A stretch of DNA of 64,000 nt from Sequoia sempervirens (taxonomy: Eukaryota > Streptophyta > Pinopsida > Cupressales > Cupressaceae), in contig VDFB02047230.1 in assembly GCA_007258455.2 (NCBI GenBank), positions 152,755,797-152,819,796 of the forward strand, given 5' to 3'. The notes beneath the pieces were generated by a model that worked only from the letters and a program-made list of their open reading frames with translations, was not told the DNA's origin and made no database searches. Positions 22,800 through 34,473 of this stretch are shown here, piece by piece; position 1 is the stretch's first letter, and the number at the start of each line of letters is the position of its first letter. The position numbers and the translations under genes are program-made.

Positions 22800-23950
22800 A
22801 TGTTAACCAGGCTGAAATTGAAGCAAGGAGAAGGTGCACTTACAGAGTTCAATCCTAAGATCAGAAAATGAAGGTCTTTTCCATGATAAAAAATGATAGC
22901 TAAACAAAGTCCTATAGAGCTTGATGAGAAAGCTTTCCAGAAAGTATTTCTCGAAATGAAGGCTATGGTGGAAGTTCTTTTCCAATAGAGACAAGACTGT
23001 TAGAAGAAAAAGGAGAGGAAAAATATAAAGGAGAAAGGTGAATCCTCTTTGAAGGACGATAAAGGAAAATGAGTAGGAGGTGGTAGTGACCCTCCTAAAC
23101 CTTCATCCCTATCTTCTTCATCTTCTTCTTCCTCTTCCTCTTCTTTTTCTACTTCTTCCCCCAAGAAGAAACAACCTGTATAGTATGAATCAAATTCACC
23201 TTTGTTAAAACTTGATGTTAAATTTGATTTTCCAACCTATAATGGAGAACTAGATGTAGAGAAACTTGATAATTGGATAAAAAAATTAAAGTTTATTGTA
23301 GAATTCAGTGGTTTATTGAGGATTCTCAAAAAATCCAAATAGCCACTCTTCGCCTGGGAGGCACAACCTTAATCTGGTGGGAGAGCAGAACTCAAGAAGA
23401 TCTAAGAAAATATGGTAAAATTATTTCTTCTTGGTTTGAGTTTATAGCTGCATCAAAGAAATAGTTTTATCCATTAGGTCACATGCAAAAATTAGTAATG
23501 AATTGGAAATCATTAAGGCAAGAGAAAGGAAAAAGTGTATAGGAAAATACACTTGAATTTAGGAAAAGAGCTTTAATTTTGGGCATTCCATTATATACAC
23601 TGTAAGAAACTTTGTTAAAGTATATAGGTGGATTACATGAAAAGTTGAGGCATACAATACTTATGTTTAATCCAAATAACCTTGATGAAGTTAGTGTACA
23701 AGCCATTCATCTGGAAACAAGATCGAGGAATAGCCATGATGGTCTCTTAATGGACTCCAATAAACACAAAGGGAGTAAGAAAGGGAAGGAGAAAATGCAG
23801 CGGACAACTACTGTAAAGAAAGAGGAGGATAAGCCTTATTGCTAACACTGCAAGAAGAAAGGGCACAAAGATGCAAAGTGCTAGAAATTGCATCCTAATA
23901 AGAAACCGAAATGGTTCAAGGATTGAAAGGGTAAGCAACAGATCACAACT
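22800..23950 (+). pseudogene. Element B gag
   Basis: The N-terminus is frameshifted and followed by a Ser/Pro-rich TCTTC repeat tract (23110-23170). The gag domain is visible at 23220-23700: FDFPTYNGELDVEKLDNWI, then in the next frame LRLGGTTLIWWESRT, YPLGHMQKLVMNW, IGGLHEKLRHTIL. A CCHC knuckle (C-x2-C-K-K-K-G-H-K-D-A-K-C) is at 23840-23881 with a TAA stop inside. Stops lie at 23462, 23539, 23602 and 23842. It would form the particle shell and bind RNA. Confidence 0.8.
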
Positions 23951-23953
23951 ATC

Positions 23954-24441
23954 ATGCATGATCTTGGATTAGATTTTGATGATGAAACCAAGATCATAGT
24001 TGTGGGTATAAAAGGTAACATTCTTGTTGTCAGTACTAGTTCCCATGCTTCTTCTGTAAAGTGTAATGAAGTACCTATTGAAAGTAAGAGGAATGAATTG
24101 TTTCACATAAGTGCTATTGAAAAAAAAAAGATTGATACACTCATAGATAGTGGATCATGCAAGTGAATCTAATCTCTAAACAATTTGTTAAGAAATTGGG
24201 ATTTAAAAAGAATCCTCATCCTAAACCATATCCATTGGGTTGGGTGCATGATAATGCTCAGCTACATGTGTCAAAGCAATGTAAACTCTGATTTGCAATC
24301 ACATCCAAGCTTGTAGATGAGGTAGAGTTAGATGTAATTTCACTTGACATCTGTAGGATGGTTCTAGGTAGTCCTTACTTGTATGACAGAAAGGCCATTT
24401 TCTACAGGGAACATAACAAGTATCATTTTTTTAAAGATGTA
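23954..24441 (+). pseudogene. Element B aspartic protease, first part
   Basis: LIDSGS (catalytic) is at 24139-24156. After a one-base shift the frame reads VNLISKQFVKKLGFKKNPHP, LVDEVELDVISLDICRMVLG and SPYLYDRKAIFYREHNKYHFF. These blocks match the gypsy protease ending in LG-x-P-Y/W-L. The frame runs into the MITE at 24446 and resumes at 25216. Confidence 0.75.
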
Positions 24442-24445
24442 ATTG

Positions 24446-25211
24446 GGGTATGTGCAGAATCATGATGGGCCAAAAAGTGGCGATATGATGGGTATGTGGC
24501 TGACGACTTTTTTTTACCCAAAATTGATGAAACGAAAAGGGTTTTTAAAGGAGATTCTCAGCTTTCCACCAATATAAATTATGCTTTACTTTGAATTTAA
24601 TAAATAAATATTATTCATTTTCTATTTGAATTACAACTAAAGTCTTGATTGATAGGCTGATTGAAAAAAATCTATAGCTTTCAAATAGTATCACATTTTT
24701 TAAATCTGAAACATGAGTAACATTCTATGCTTTGCATACTATAGGATTAAAAATAAAAATTGAATTTCATGAAGTTTTGACCAAATTAAGGTGGTCGACA
24801 TATGAGTTTTATTATTTTTAAAAGTTGTAATAAAAAATTATAATTAATTTACTTGGAAAAAAATTACAAAAATATGCATCACATCGACATGAGTCCTCTA
24901 CTTATATCTAAAATTTTATAAAAAAATATTATCATTTTATTGTGGTTAGGGGTGAGACACCTACTTCTTATTTTTCCCTAAAATTTAAGTACTGCATTGA
25001 AATTTCAAATTTTCACCAAATAGATTTAAAAAAAATAAAAATAGTAGTTTAGAAACTACATTCAATTTTCTACAGATTCTATTCTTACATATTTTTGAAA
25101 TAATATAGATAACTTATTCAAATTTTTATGTCAAGTTGCCTAACTCTGATTTTTTTGAATTTTTTGCCACTTAAAGGCCTATTTTTTTCCATGCTGATCC
25201 TGCACATACCC
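24446..25211. mobile_element. MITE, 766 bp, with 4-bp target duplication
   Basis: The outer 12 bp GGGTATGTGCAG are perfect inverted repeats; similarity extends to about 23 bp (three differences) and then, with an indel, to a shared AAGTGGC. It is flanked by attg at 24442-24445 and 25212-25215. Removing it restores the host frame (KDVIEYIVKD). The interior is AT-rich and non-coding. A 4-bp duplication does not fit the common plant hAT, Mutator, PIF or CACTA types. Confidence 0.8.
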
Positions 25212-25215
25212 ATTG

Positions 25216-25500
25216 AATATATTGTAAAAGATCATCACATGAAGAATGAGAGATCTGTTGTAAACACAAGGCATATGAAGATGATTGTAAATGCAAGTAA
25301 TGCTTTAACTCTCATGTCTGTAATAGCTAGTGATACTAAGCATGAAGATGATAGGGTGTCATAGACAACACAATGTGAGGATTAGTTGCAAGAATAGTTA
25401 AGCCTTTAGCCAAAGGTGGTAAAAAAGGGTTTGAATGATTCACTTTCTAACAATGTTCCTATTTAGGAGATCTAGGACATTGATACTTTTTCCTTCACAT
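25216..25500 (+). pseudogene. Element B PR-RT linker remnant
   Basis: It continues the protease frame after the MITE: EYIVKDHHMKNERSVVNTRH and MIVNASNALTLMSVIAS, a typical spacer before gypsy RT. Stops follow from 25362. After about 25480 the sequence jumps to 3' non-coding DNA, so RT through integrase is deleted. The rest, up to the PPT at 25752, holds nothing recognisable. Confidence 0.65.
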
Positions 25501-25751
25501 CATTTTATTCAGTACTGTTGCTTGTTATTCTACTAGTTATTTCTATGTGGATGATGGATGTGATAGTGAATATTAATGAATATGCAGTTGATTGTATAAA
25601 AAATGCTATCTCACTCTTCATCTTGTTTGTGATGGGTCAAATGTTCAAAATTCCAGCAGGGTGGACAAATGATACTGGGCAAGTGAGCTGACAATGCCCT
25701 CACTTAAATTCTATGTAAAAACAAACTTTTGGTGGTCCAAAAGCATCTCAA

Positions 25752-25761
25752 TGGGGAGGAA
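25752..25761 (+). other. Element B polypurine tract
   Basis: TGGGGAGGAA lies immediately before the 3' LTR start TGATCCACG. Confidence 0.8.
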
Positions 25762-27223
25762 TGATCCACGTGGATCCAAAAAACCTAAAAAAATTCAGTC
25801 TCAAAATTCAACCAAATCAACATCATAAAAAATAACTCACTGACACGATCCTAACGCAACTTGAACGGGCTCAAAAGGAGTCTGTATGTAGAAGTTATGC
25901 TCAGTCAAAGGTTTGGTCAAATAGGTGAATCAAGTGCAAATACAAGGCTGAAAAATATATCATCTCCAAATCAGGTAAAAGTAGTCTCAGATTGAAGGGC
26001 TCATCAATACAGTTCTAACACCTTTTGAACCATGTCAAACGAAGTCCATATGAGCAAGATAGAGTTGGTCAAAGTTTCCAAAAGGGTAGGTTGACCTATA
26101 TAATCAACATTGTTGATGACGTGGAAAGACAAGGTGACGTGGTAGATGATGACGTGGCATAAGCAGTTGAGGGAATTTATCTTATTTAAATTAGAAATTA
26201 AGCCCGAAATATATGAGCCAAACCCTTTAAAATAAAATGCATAAATATTTTAAAAGGGATTTAAGACTGTAAAAGGTTTATAAAAGATATTTGAAACATG
26301 AAGCCTAAATCTATAAATATTTTAAAAGAGGAAATATCATAAAATATAAAAGCCCGAATCTTAAAGGATTTAAATGTAATTTTAAGGCAATTATTAAAAG
26401 ATAATCCATATCCCTATTTACATGTTAAGATTTTTGAGAATATCCTAAGGGGTTTTTTAGGGTAATTTTAAAGGTGCTTATCAAATTGATTTAATATTGT
26501 ACAGGAATATTGTAAAGCTTGAAATTAGAAGGGCTATTTGTTTTAACAGATGTATTATTTTTAGGGGATTTACTATTTTAATGGGAGATTGGGATAATTT
26601 GAAAATCATATGGTTTTAAACCATATTAGGAAAAATCAAATGTATAAAAAGGGGAATAGTTTGGCCTTTTGGGGACATTGGAAATTATTGTGAAACATTG
26701 AAAATTCTCTTGGAGAGAATAATTGTATTATTAGGAAATTATTGTGAAAGGTGGAGAATTTGAATTCTTTGAGAGAAAGATTACAAGGTGCTGATTATTA
26801 CACCAAAAAATGTAAAGGGGAGAGAGACTGTGATAAATTCTTATACAGGTGGAGCTTGGATATTGTAATAAGGAATTTTCATTGTTTTGTGATATTAATA
26901 AAGTGATCTACCTTGAGAAGCAGACCCGAAGACATAGTCCTAATTGGACGAACTCCGTTATCAAGCTCGTGTTCCTCTCTCTCTTATGTCTTATTCTTCT
27001 TTTCTCTCATGTCTTTCATTCTTTATTTGTTTTTTAATTATAACACTTTAGTAATTAGTTAATTTCATTAAGTTATATAAACGTGATCCTAGTTAATGTA
27101 ATTAGATTTCCTAGTTTGTAATTTCAATGGTTAAACAACATAGTCACGCAATTATGTTGGATCGGGATTAACTATAATTTAAGTTAATTTGCAATTTAAT
27201 TGTAAACCTCTAATTACAAATCA
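25762..27223 (+). repeat. Element B 3' LTR
   Basis: Complete 1462-bp LTR, partner of 19182-22758. It includes CCCCTTTTGGGGACATTGG-like and GAGAGAGACTG blocks. It ends ACAAATCA before the duplicated cggag. Confidence 0.88.
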
Positions 27224-27228
27224 CGGAG

Positions 27229-27376
27229 ACTTGGGATTGAACTAAGCCAACCTTTATCCTATCATACAGATCCCCTAGGGGTTGTCTTTGGTTACATCTT
27301 TCAAGAAGGATATGCTCTTCGTAGTTTGTCTATGAAGAATTTATTCACCCTATTGTTGCAAGTAACATCGCCATCA
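27229..27376 (+). repeat. Element A 5' LTR, second piece
   Basis: It matches 32437-32583 (GACTTGGGATTGAACTAAGC to CCATCA) and completes the LTR interrupted by element B. Confidence 0.88.
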
Positions 27377-30300
27377 ACAAGAACTGGCGCTAAAAGGAGG
27401 GCGTATTTTTGAATTTTGTATTAGTCCTAATTTCAAGGGAGAAAGCTTGTAAAGTGAATGTGGAGAGCAAGTTGGTGTTTTAATATGGAAGTTGAGAAAC
27501 TTTGGAAAAAATTTAACTAGAGATTGCATCCTTTGAGTTTGTACTCACCTTTGGTAGAGTCACCAATTGTAGAATTCATGATACAACTGATCACAGTGAA
27601 CTTGATTGTGAAATTTTTAACTAGGGTAAGTTTGGCCATGTGTAAAGTGATTCCATTAACAAAAAAAGTCCTAACTGCTAGAAGAAAGGAATTATTAATG
27701 AGAAATGCGTGCAACCCTAGTGGAATTGGAAATATTAAAAAATCATTCGATTACATCAAGACAGTTTGATAATTGCAATTATTATAAAGAAAATCCTAAC
27801 ATTTTGCAAGAAAATAAGCAATAATGTCAAGATTTAGAGACATTGCACCAAAAATGGGGAAACAGTATTGATGAGTCATCATTCTCCTTATATGTGGAAA
27901 ACACAAATGAGGAAAAGGAGAGGGAAAATCAAGCAGGAGACGTGTGTATTTTGCTCCAAGTTGAAAATTCACAAGTTAAAAAAGGAAATTTTCCTAATTT
28001 TATGCATGATACAGAGTATCAAAATTTTACCTTTTCTCTCTATGATAACAATATAAATTGTGATATATCTTGGTCTAACAAAGTACAAAGTGAAGACAAG
28101 ACTGAAGACGCAAAGGTTTTTGGAGGAGAAAGTCAAGAAATGGACACAGTCGTTCATGGAAATGAATAGAGTATATAGACAAACCATGAACCAAGGGTGA
28201 AAGAAGGTAGAGTATGGTCACATCAGATGAAATGTGTGCAATTGAACTTTAAGGAGGTAATTTTCATACATATGATCCAAGTAATTGGTAAGTACACCTT
28301 TGAATTTATGATTATTAAATGTAGAAAAATTAGAAGAATTCATTGTTACAATAGAGTTGTTGAATTTTTTTTGAATCAATTTAAGGATAAACCTATTGTA
28401 ATTCGTACCAAGAAAACAATGGAAATAGTCATTGAAATTAAAATAAGTTTTTTTGTTAGGGTTAGTCATTTGTTAAATTAGAGGTTTGGTTAGTGAGGGT
28501 TAGTTTTATTTTCGTAGGGTTTGTTTTGTTTTGTTTTGTTTTTCTTTCTTTCTTTATTTATTTTTCTTTCCTTTTTGTTTGGCCTCTGTTTTAAAAAATT
28601 CTGCTTAACTTATCTTACACATGAGAGTTAATCCAAACATTTGTAAAATTATGCTATGAAATGAAAATGATAAAACCATGCATAGCAAATACATGCTTTA
28701 AGATGTACTAAAAATCTATATATATATATATATATATTTGTGTGTGTGTATCACATATATACATAAGAATCAAAATTATTGCTTCAAAAGATCAAAAAAG
28801 TTAAAAAAGAAGTAAGTCGAGCTACAAGTAGTAGTAGTCATTCAGTCAATATGGGATGCCTCATCTATCAGGGTCAAATACCCTATGTAGGAAAGTTCCC
28901 GGTGAACTTCAAAGTCATGAATATGGAGGTCAGTGAGGAAAGCTCAGAGTGGAACCACTTCCTCGTGTTCTAAGAACCAAGGAATATCATCCATGGAAGG
29001 AATTTTGATGGTTGGGTGTGTAACAAACAAAATAGTATCGAGATTCTCCAAATATTTAGGCCTTACTATCAAATTTGTAGTCGAGTAAACATCTTCTACA
29101 AGAAGCCCAATATACAGAAGTGATGCTACAAAATAAGAAGCCACGTCGGAGTAAAAGTGGAAGTAGCAGTTGGATTCTACATACTTTTCCCCAAGAACTA
29201 AGCACAAATTTGGTACACTGAAACTGGAAGTTTGAATGAAGAAAAAATTTTCAAGCCTTTCAGGTGTGATACTTCCCAAGAAGACATTCTGGTGGCGAGA
29301 GAAAGAGAAGAAAATTGGAGTATCCATAACCTAGAAGCAAGCAAGAACTACCAGAGCAAGAAATGCAGAATAACAAGAAATCTAAGCAAAAGAGTGAAGA
29401 ATTCGAGAAGAAGTGCTAAATTTATAGAATGTCATGAGGAAGTTGCAGTACATAGTTGCCTCAAGTGAATTCATGGAAATTGTAAGCAAGGTGGAAACTG
29501 GATAATTATCTTTAGAGAAAAATGTTAAATCAAATTAATTCTTTACATAAAGTTGGTGATAAATGATAAATTGCTTCAAATTTGAGTAGTACAAAGATTG
29601 TGAATCAAGCAAGTTGAAGATTTCAAAATTAATAGTGGTCATTTCATATATTTTTCTTAAGCCGTATTAATTATGGAGGTGCTTATGTGTGTTAAGTAGA
29701 AAGGAAAATGAAGCCAGTAAGGTAGCACATGCCATCACTAGGTAATTGGAAGAAGTAATACGTGCAAAATAAGGCATGCAAATTTTATGTAGAATAATGT
29801 GATTGTGTTTCAATGTCATCATGACATTCTCGATTCATTAATGTGGTGTAGTGTCATCAAATCAGAAGTGTTATTTGAGTATTTAGCGGTTACCATAGAA
29901 TTTTAATCGGAAGGGTGGTGACTAATGGTTCTAGATTTAGATTTAAATTTGGTGATTAAATTGTTTGTTGCTAAATTTTAATTTATGCATATTTTCAAAC
30001 ATATAGTGAGTTACAGTTAGCTAGGATTTGGCATAAAGTGGTAAAATTTATCCAAAAATACGCACTAGTAGGGAATTATTAAATGAATTTTTGGGAAATG
30101 GTGAATTGATGAAGGGATTTGCATTGAATGAAAAATCAAAAGGTAACCTTCACTACCATTGTAATTCCCAACCTATTAATAGGATTCATTGCCTGCAAGT
30201 TGAAAATGAGCTATTATTGAAATATCAAAAGAGAAAAATGAGCTATCATTGCAGTATCTATAAAATAAAATAAAAAATAAATTAAAATAAATTAAAAAAA

Positions 30301-30683
30301 AAACTCTTTAGGCTATCCAAATATCTTTGTCAGGGCTATAGATGTTTGGTTGGTAGTATAGCTAAGTTTGGGGGGAATTATGGAGATAACCTTGTCGAGG
30401 CTATGGATGCTTGACTGTTAGCAAGGCTCTATTCCTGGTTGGATTTGGAGGATTACCATATTATATAGTTCAATGTCAATGAGCTAATTCTTGTCACTAA
30501 ATTTTGAAAATTGGAATTAATCTGAGCACACAAGGATGTTTCTGGTGTAGTTTTACTTTTCATGCCAATATCGAGGTAAAGGTAAAAGTTATTGTTTTAA
30601 AACATGCATAAATTATAATTTATGACTAGTGACTTAATTTCAATTTTTTGTTTAAATTTGGTTTTATTGGTTGCAAGTTCTTA
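27377..30683 (+). other. Element A internal region, no recognised gene
   Basis: It opens with ACAAGAACTGGCGCTAAAAG; TGGCGCT (27385-27391) is a plausible PBS start for gypsy elements. Two short open stretches (27524-27769 and 27843-28169, an acidic 108-codon frame) match nothing I recognise. T-rich and TA/TG simple repeats lie at 28521-28570 and 28716-28751. AAGTTTGGGGGGAATTA at 30364-30380 resembles the purine-rich motif found after pol in Athila/Tat elements. Confidence 0.5.
28716..28751. repeat. TA/TG microsatellite
   Basis: An uninterrupted TA run of about 20 bp followed by TTTG and (TG)n, inside element A. A T-rich TTTTG/TTTC tract lies 150 bp upstream. Confidence 0.85.
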
Positions 30684-32583
30684 TGTGGTATCACAACACA
30701 CCCCAAGACTATAAGACTTGCAGACCCAAGTGAAAATTTAACTCTTATGGTAGGAGCTAGCAAGTTGAAAAGATCATCAGAAGTAAAGAGCAAAGAGAAA
30801 TCTTTAATACAAAATTACTTTGTAATGTAGTGTTCCAGGTACCGGATACCAAGAACCGGAAATGTTTGAAAAGGCGAAAAAGGTAACACAAATGTAAGTA
30901 GAATGTTTCAGTCCAGTAAGTTGAGGTTTGGTAAAATGGAAGTTCTGGTAAAACTGAAGTCTGGGGAAAACTTATGGGTAAAGATGAATATCAGGTACCA
31001 AGTATCGAGTAGCGATGTAAAATGAAGTTTTAAAATCGTGTGGTTATCTAATGAGTCTGATAGTCTGGTAGTCTAGTATATAGAAGATAATCATGCAAGA
31101 ATTTATGATATTCTTGAAAGCATGTTATTTATGAAAATTTTATGTGATAAAATTTGAATAATGGTTTTATTTACATGAGATATTTATAAATGTTTTCTTT
31201 AAAAGGGATTTGATGAGTGGAATTTGTGATTGCAGGAGATGCAAAGTTCAGGTATGGACAGTCAGGCAAATTTGAGTCACAGATAAAATTATATCCATAT
31301 TGGGTTGTGTACTCTGGGAGGTTATAAGGAAGAAGGCTTTGAGTCCACTAGAATGCTGGAGATCCTGGTATTGTACCTGTGGTGGAGACAAATGCCAATC
31401 TTCAGGGAAGCCCATTCCCAGGAGTAGCAAACTCAAAGTAAAATAGAGTGTGGGGACATGATGATAAAGTAATCATTCTGAATATATGGGAAAGTTCCTA
31501 CATACTATCCTAATTCAAGATATTTTCCTAGCGAAAATAAAGGATTAAAGCTCAAAGTGCTTCAACATGTAATCATAGTTCACCTTCGTTGACTTCAATT
31601 ACACTTCTCTTACTAGTCACTTCATTCCATGTGCCTTGATGTGATTCATCCCTTGGATTTCCTCTCATGTATTTGTCTTATCCTATCTATACCTTCTATA
31701 AAAGGCCAAAGGATCTTTCTTTTTAAGTTAAGTTCAGAATTTGTGGATTCTGAAAGAGCCAAAACTTCTCTAAGTTTTTTTCTTTTTCCCTATTTTCTAA
31801 ATCATTCCGATCTAAAAAATTTTATGCACGTAGATATTAATTAATATTGAAGCCAATTTGATAGCTACCTATCTCATGAATGTTTGTAGTTGGTTTTGTT
31901 AGTTCAATTGAACAAGACTATTGTTGTGCCATTTAAGGGTGCATGCAGAACCTACTCGGTGTCCAAACTAAAACCCCTCTCTTTGAAAGCTCGTATCATT
32001 TTATATGTAGTCGTGAATAATTCTGGTGAAGTATAAAGCAATTAGCTTTGATTTGGTTAATTCGGATATGTGTGGAGAATAACCAAGATAAATTTTAATT
32101 TTTAGTATTATTTTATGTTTTCTTTTAGAATAGATGTTTAAATTCTAGAAAATGTTTCAAAAAATAGTTGAATGAATGGAAATTTATTGAAAATATTTTG
32201 TTTCATATGAAATTTTTGAATGCTTAAAGTTAAATCTACTTAAGTGATAGAAACTTTGTTGATATTCATGAAATATTATTTCAAATCTTTTGATTTCATG
32301 ATATTATTTTGTGATCTAACTGAAATTCAGTGTCTAATACATATAATTTCAAACAACCATAGTCCCTTTGATATTAACAATAATATCACATCATACCCTG
32401 AAGTGAACCTAGTACTATCAAGACCTGACTACCAGAGACTTGGGATTGAACTAAGCCAACCTTTATCCTATCATACGGATCCCATTGGGTTGTCTTTGGT
32501 TACATCTTTCAAGAAGGATAGGCTCTTTGCGGTTTTTTTGTGAATAATTTATTCGCCCTATTGTGTGAGTAACATCACCATCA
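30684..32583 (+). repeat. Element A 3' LTR
   Basis: Complete 1.9-kb LTR that defines the tips TGTGGTATC...CACCATCA. It shows the uninterrupted sequence at the site where B entered the 5' copy (CTACCAGAGACTTGGG). Confidence 0.9.
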
Positions 32584-32960
32584 ATTGTACCATTTCACTC
32601 AACAATGCATGCATCAAGCTTATACAATGTCCCATATCTGAAACCTCTAGTAATCACCATATAACATCTAACCATTTTTCATTTTGCATCAAAAAATACT
32701 ACTTGCACACCCACATTTATTAGTTTTCTCACAGATAAAAAATTTTGTGCTAATCCAGGGATATACAACACACCATTAGTCCTTTTTATACTACCATCAA
32801 GAAACTTGATTTTAAATTTACCATGGCCAACAATGTCTAAATGAAAATCATCACCCAAGTACACCTTACCTCCATCAAATTCTTCATATTCACAAAATCA
32901 ATCTCTATTAAATGTCATATGAAAAGATGCACCTAAGTCAATTAACCATACGAGTTGCTA
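32584..32960 (-). pseudogene. Copia E protease and pre-integrase start
   Basis: Minus strand: WLIDLGASFHMTFNRD, where the catalytic DSG of copia proteases reads DLG, one C-to-T change in a Ser codon. YLGDDFHLDIVGHGKFKI, GVLYIPGLAQNFLSVRKLI and YGTLYKLDACIVE follow, all standard copia PR/pre-integrase blocks. The frame continues at 17417 after element A. Confidence 0.85.
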
Positions 32961-33850
32961 AAGTTGCAATGAATGCATCACCATCTTCCTTCTTGGACAA
33001 AAAATTAGAATCAATTTTCTTCTTTTTCTTCTTCTTTTCTTCTTTGCAGTCTTTACGAACATGCCTAGGCTTACCCCAATTCCAACAAATAACTTTGGAC
33101 TTTTCAGGAGACTTAGATCTCCCCATGGACTTGGATTTTCCATGCTTCTCATCCTTCTTTCCTTTTTCCTTAGGTATTCCATGAAAATTCAAGGACTCCT
33201 TGGAATTGATGGATACCTTCCTCCTCATCTCTTTAGAAAGCAAAGAACCCACCACATCTTCAATCTTCAATATAACATAAGCTCTCCCAATAGCCATAAC
33301 AAGATAATCCCACATATCAGGCAAAGAACAAAGAAAGATTTGACATTTCTCTTCCTCATCCATTTTGATGCCAACTGATGCCAACTAAGCCACCAACATA
33401 CTAAATGCTTCCAAGTGGTGTGTAATTCATCCCCCTTCTTCCATTCTAAAGGAATAGAATTTCTTCCTCAAAAAAAAATTGTTCACTAAATATTTGGCTT
33501 GATACATCTCACCAAGCTTCTTCCCTAGTTTCTGTGTAGAGGATCTTCATGGTCATTGATTAAAATAGAGTATGTAAGGTATAATCTAATTAGACCCTTG
33601 GCTTTACAGTCAATAACATCATATTGAGCATCCTAAGTAGGATCTGTAGGCTTTGAAACATTTTCATCAACAACATCCCACATATCTTGATCTATCAACA
33701 GATCCTCCATCTTCAACTTCCACATTTTAAAATTATTTCTAGAAAATTTATCCACCTCTATTCTCTCTGATGAAATTTCTATCTGAAAATTCCTACAACA
33801 AGATCACAAAGTGTCTTCTGCACAAGCTACCACTCAAATCTGGATTAGTT
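32938..33850 (-). pseudogene. Copia E gag
   Basis: The N-terminal part (33760-33400, several stops and shifts) shows FKMWKLKMEDLLIDQDMWDVV and KAKGLIRLYL, typical of copia gag (UBN2-type). An uninterrupted 148-codon stretch, 33384-32938, includes KMDEEEKCQIFLCSLPDMWD, a Lys/Ser-rich region, a knuckle CWNWGKPRHVRKDC at 33087-33046 with the second Cys changed to Trp, and a poly-Lys run. It packages the element RNA. Confidence 0.82.
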
Positions 33851-33886
33851 CAAAAACCCCAACAACCCACAACTAAAACCATAGGT

Positions 33887-33904
33887 GATCAAGCTCTCAT
33901 ACCA
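33887..33904 (-). other. Element E primer binding site
   Basis: Minus strand TGGTATGAGAGCTTGATC, 2 bp inside the LTR end, of initiator-Met-tRNA type with one change. Confidence 0.8.
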
Positions 33905-33906
33905 CT

Positions 33907-34473
33907 TGTAAGGAAGCTAAGGTAGGAAAAAAACTTCCTATAGTAATCTTGAGAGGAGAATAATGCAAACTTCTACAGATCCTTAACAATTAAAGAAACT
34001 TAAACATAAATAAACACAAATATCATGCATACCACAACACAATGATTTACATGGGGAAAACCCTTTCTGGAGAAAAATCCCACACTCCAAAATACGCCCA
34101 ATATTATTCAGAAATCAAAATATTACACTATACTTGTAGAGCAAGCTTCTCACAGGAGAATCACTACCAGAGATTAAGAGACACCATGACAAATATCAGA
34201 CTCTCAGAATACACCCATGTCTACATACATCCCACCCACTTATAACAAGCTTTTTTAAACCTTCTAGAATTAGGGTTTCACAAGGCTGTTTTTCATTTAA
34301 TGTGTCAATGAGAAAAAACCTTGACATGTCAGCAAAAAAAAATTGAGGTGATGCCTTGAACCCCACATCTTGCTATGAGTGTATAGTATTTGCATAATCA
34401 ATCACCACATACCAACATACATCCTATCAATAAATCATATATAATTGAAAGTTTGAGACATGTTTTCCCAACA
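33907..34473 (-). repeat. Element E 5' LTR
   Basis: Minus strand TGTTGGGAAAACATG...TTCCTTACA, 567 bp. It is bounded by the PBS on one side and by element F sequence on the other. The partner LTR is outside the window, so the length is inferred from the tips. Confidence 0.75.

Larger units (their letters stand above)
19182..27223 (+). mobile_element. Element B: gypsy gag-PR element lacking pol, inserted in the A LTR
   Basis: LTRs are 19182-22758 (contains a LINE) and 25762-27223. Tips are TGATCC...ATCA. The target duplication is cagag/cggag (19177-19181, 27224-27228). Next to the LTRs lie a Met-tRNA-type PBS and a polypurine tract TGGGGAGGAA. The internal region has gag, protease and the start of the PR-RT linker, but no RT, RNase H or integrase. 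This is the layout of a TR-GAG element (terminal repeats with gag). A MITE sits in its protease-linker region. Confidence 0.85.
17418..32583 (+). mobile_element. Element A: large non-autonomous LTR element inserted in copia E
   Basis: LTRs of about 1.9 kb: 17418-19181 plus 27229-27376 (split by element B), and 30684-32583. Tips are TGTGGT...CATCA. The duplicated flank attg is at 17414-17417 and 32584-32587. The 3.3-kb internal region has no recognisable gag, PR or pol. Plus orientation is suggested by TGGCGCT just after the 5' LTR and an AAGTTTGGGGGGAA motif near the 3' end. This layout is that of a large retrotransposon derivative (LARD). Confidence 0.8.
1..34473 (-). mobile_element. Element E: Ty1/copia retrotransposon, split by two insertions
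   Basis: Minus-strand copia element in copia order (gag, PR, IN, RT, RNase H). Its parts lie at 34473-32584, 17417-16594 and 2068-1. Insertion A separates PR from IN, and insertion C splits the IN C-terminus. The protein frame continues across both sites when the target duplications (attg and acaac/ataat) are counted once, so the three pieces are one element. The 5' LTR and PBS are present. The 3' LTR lies left of the window. All coding parts contain stops. Its right end abuts element F, into which it inserted. Confidence 0.85.

Noticed and set aside
27843..28169. 108-codon acidic frame as a host or element gene
   Set aside because: Short, no recognisable domain, no sibling for comparison; kept only as part of the element A interior.
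17418..32583. The long direct repeat 17418/30684 as a segmental duplication
   Set aside because: Tips TG...CA, a flanking attg duplication and exact interruption of copia E show these are LTRs.
33061..33378. Plus-strand open frame opposite E gag
   Set aside because: Antisense of a clear copia gag with zinc knuckle; no independent support.
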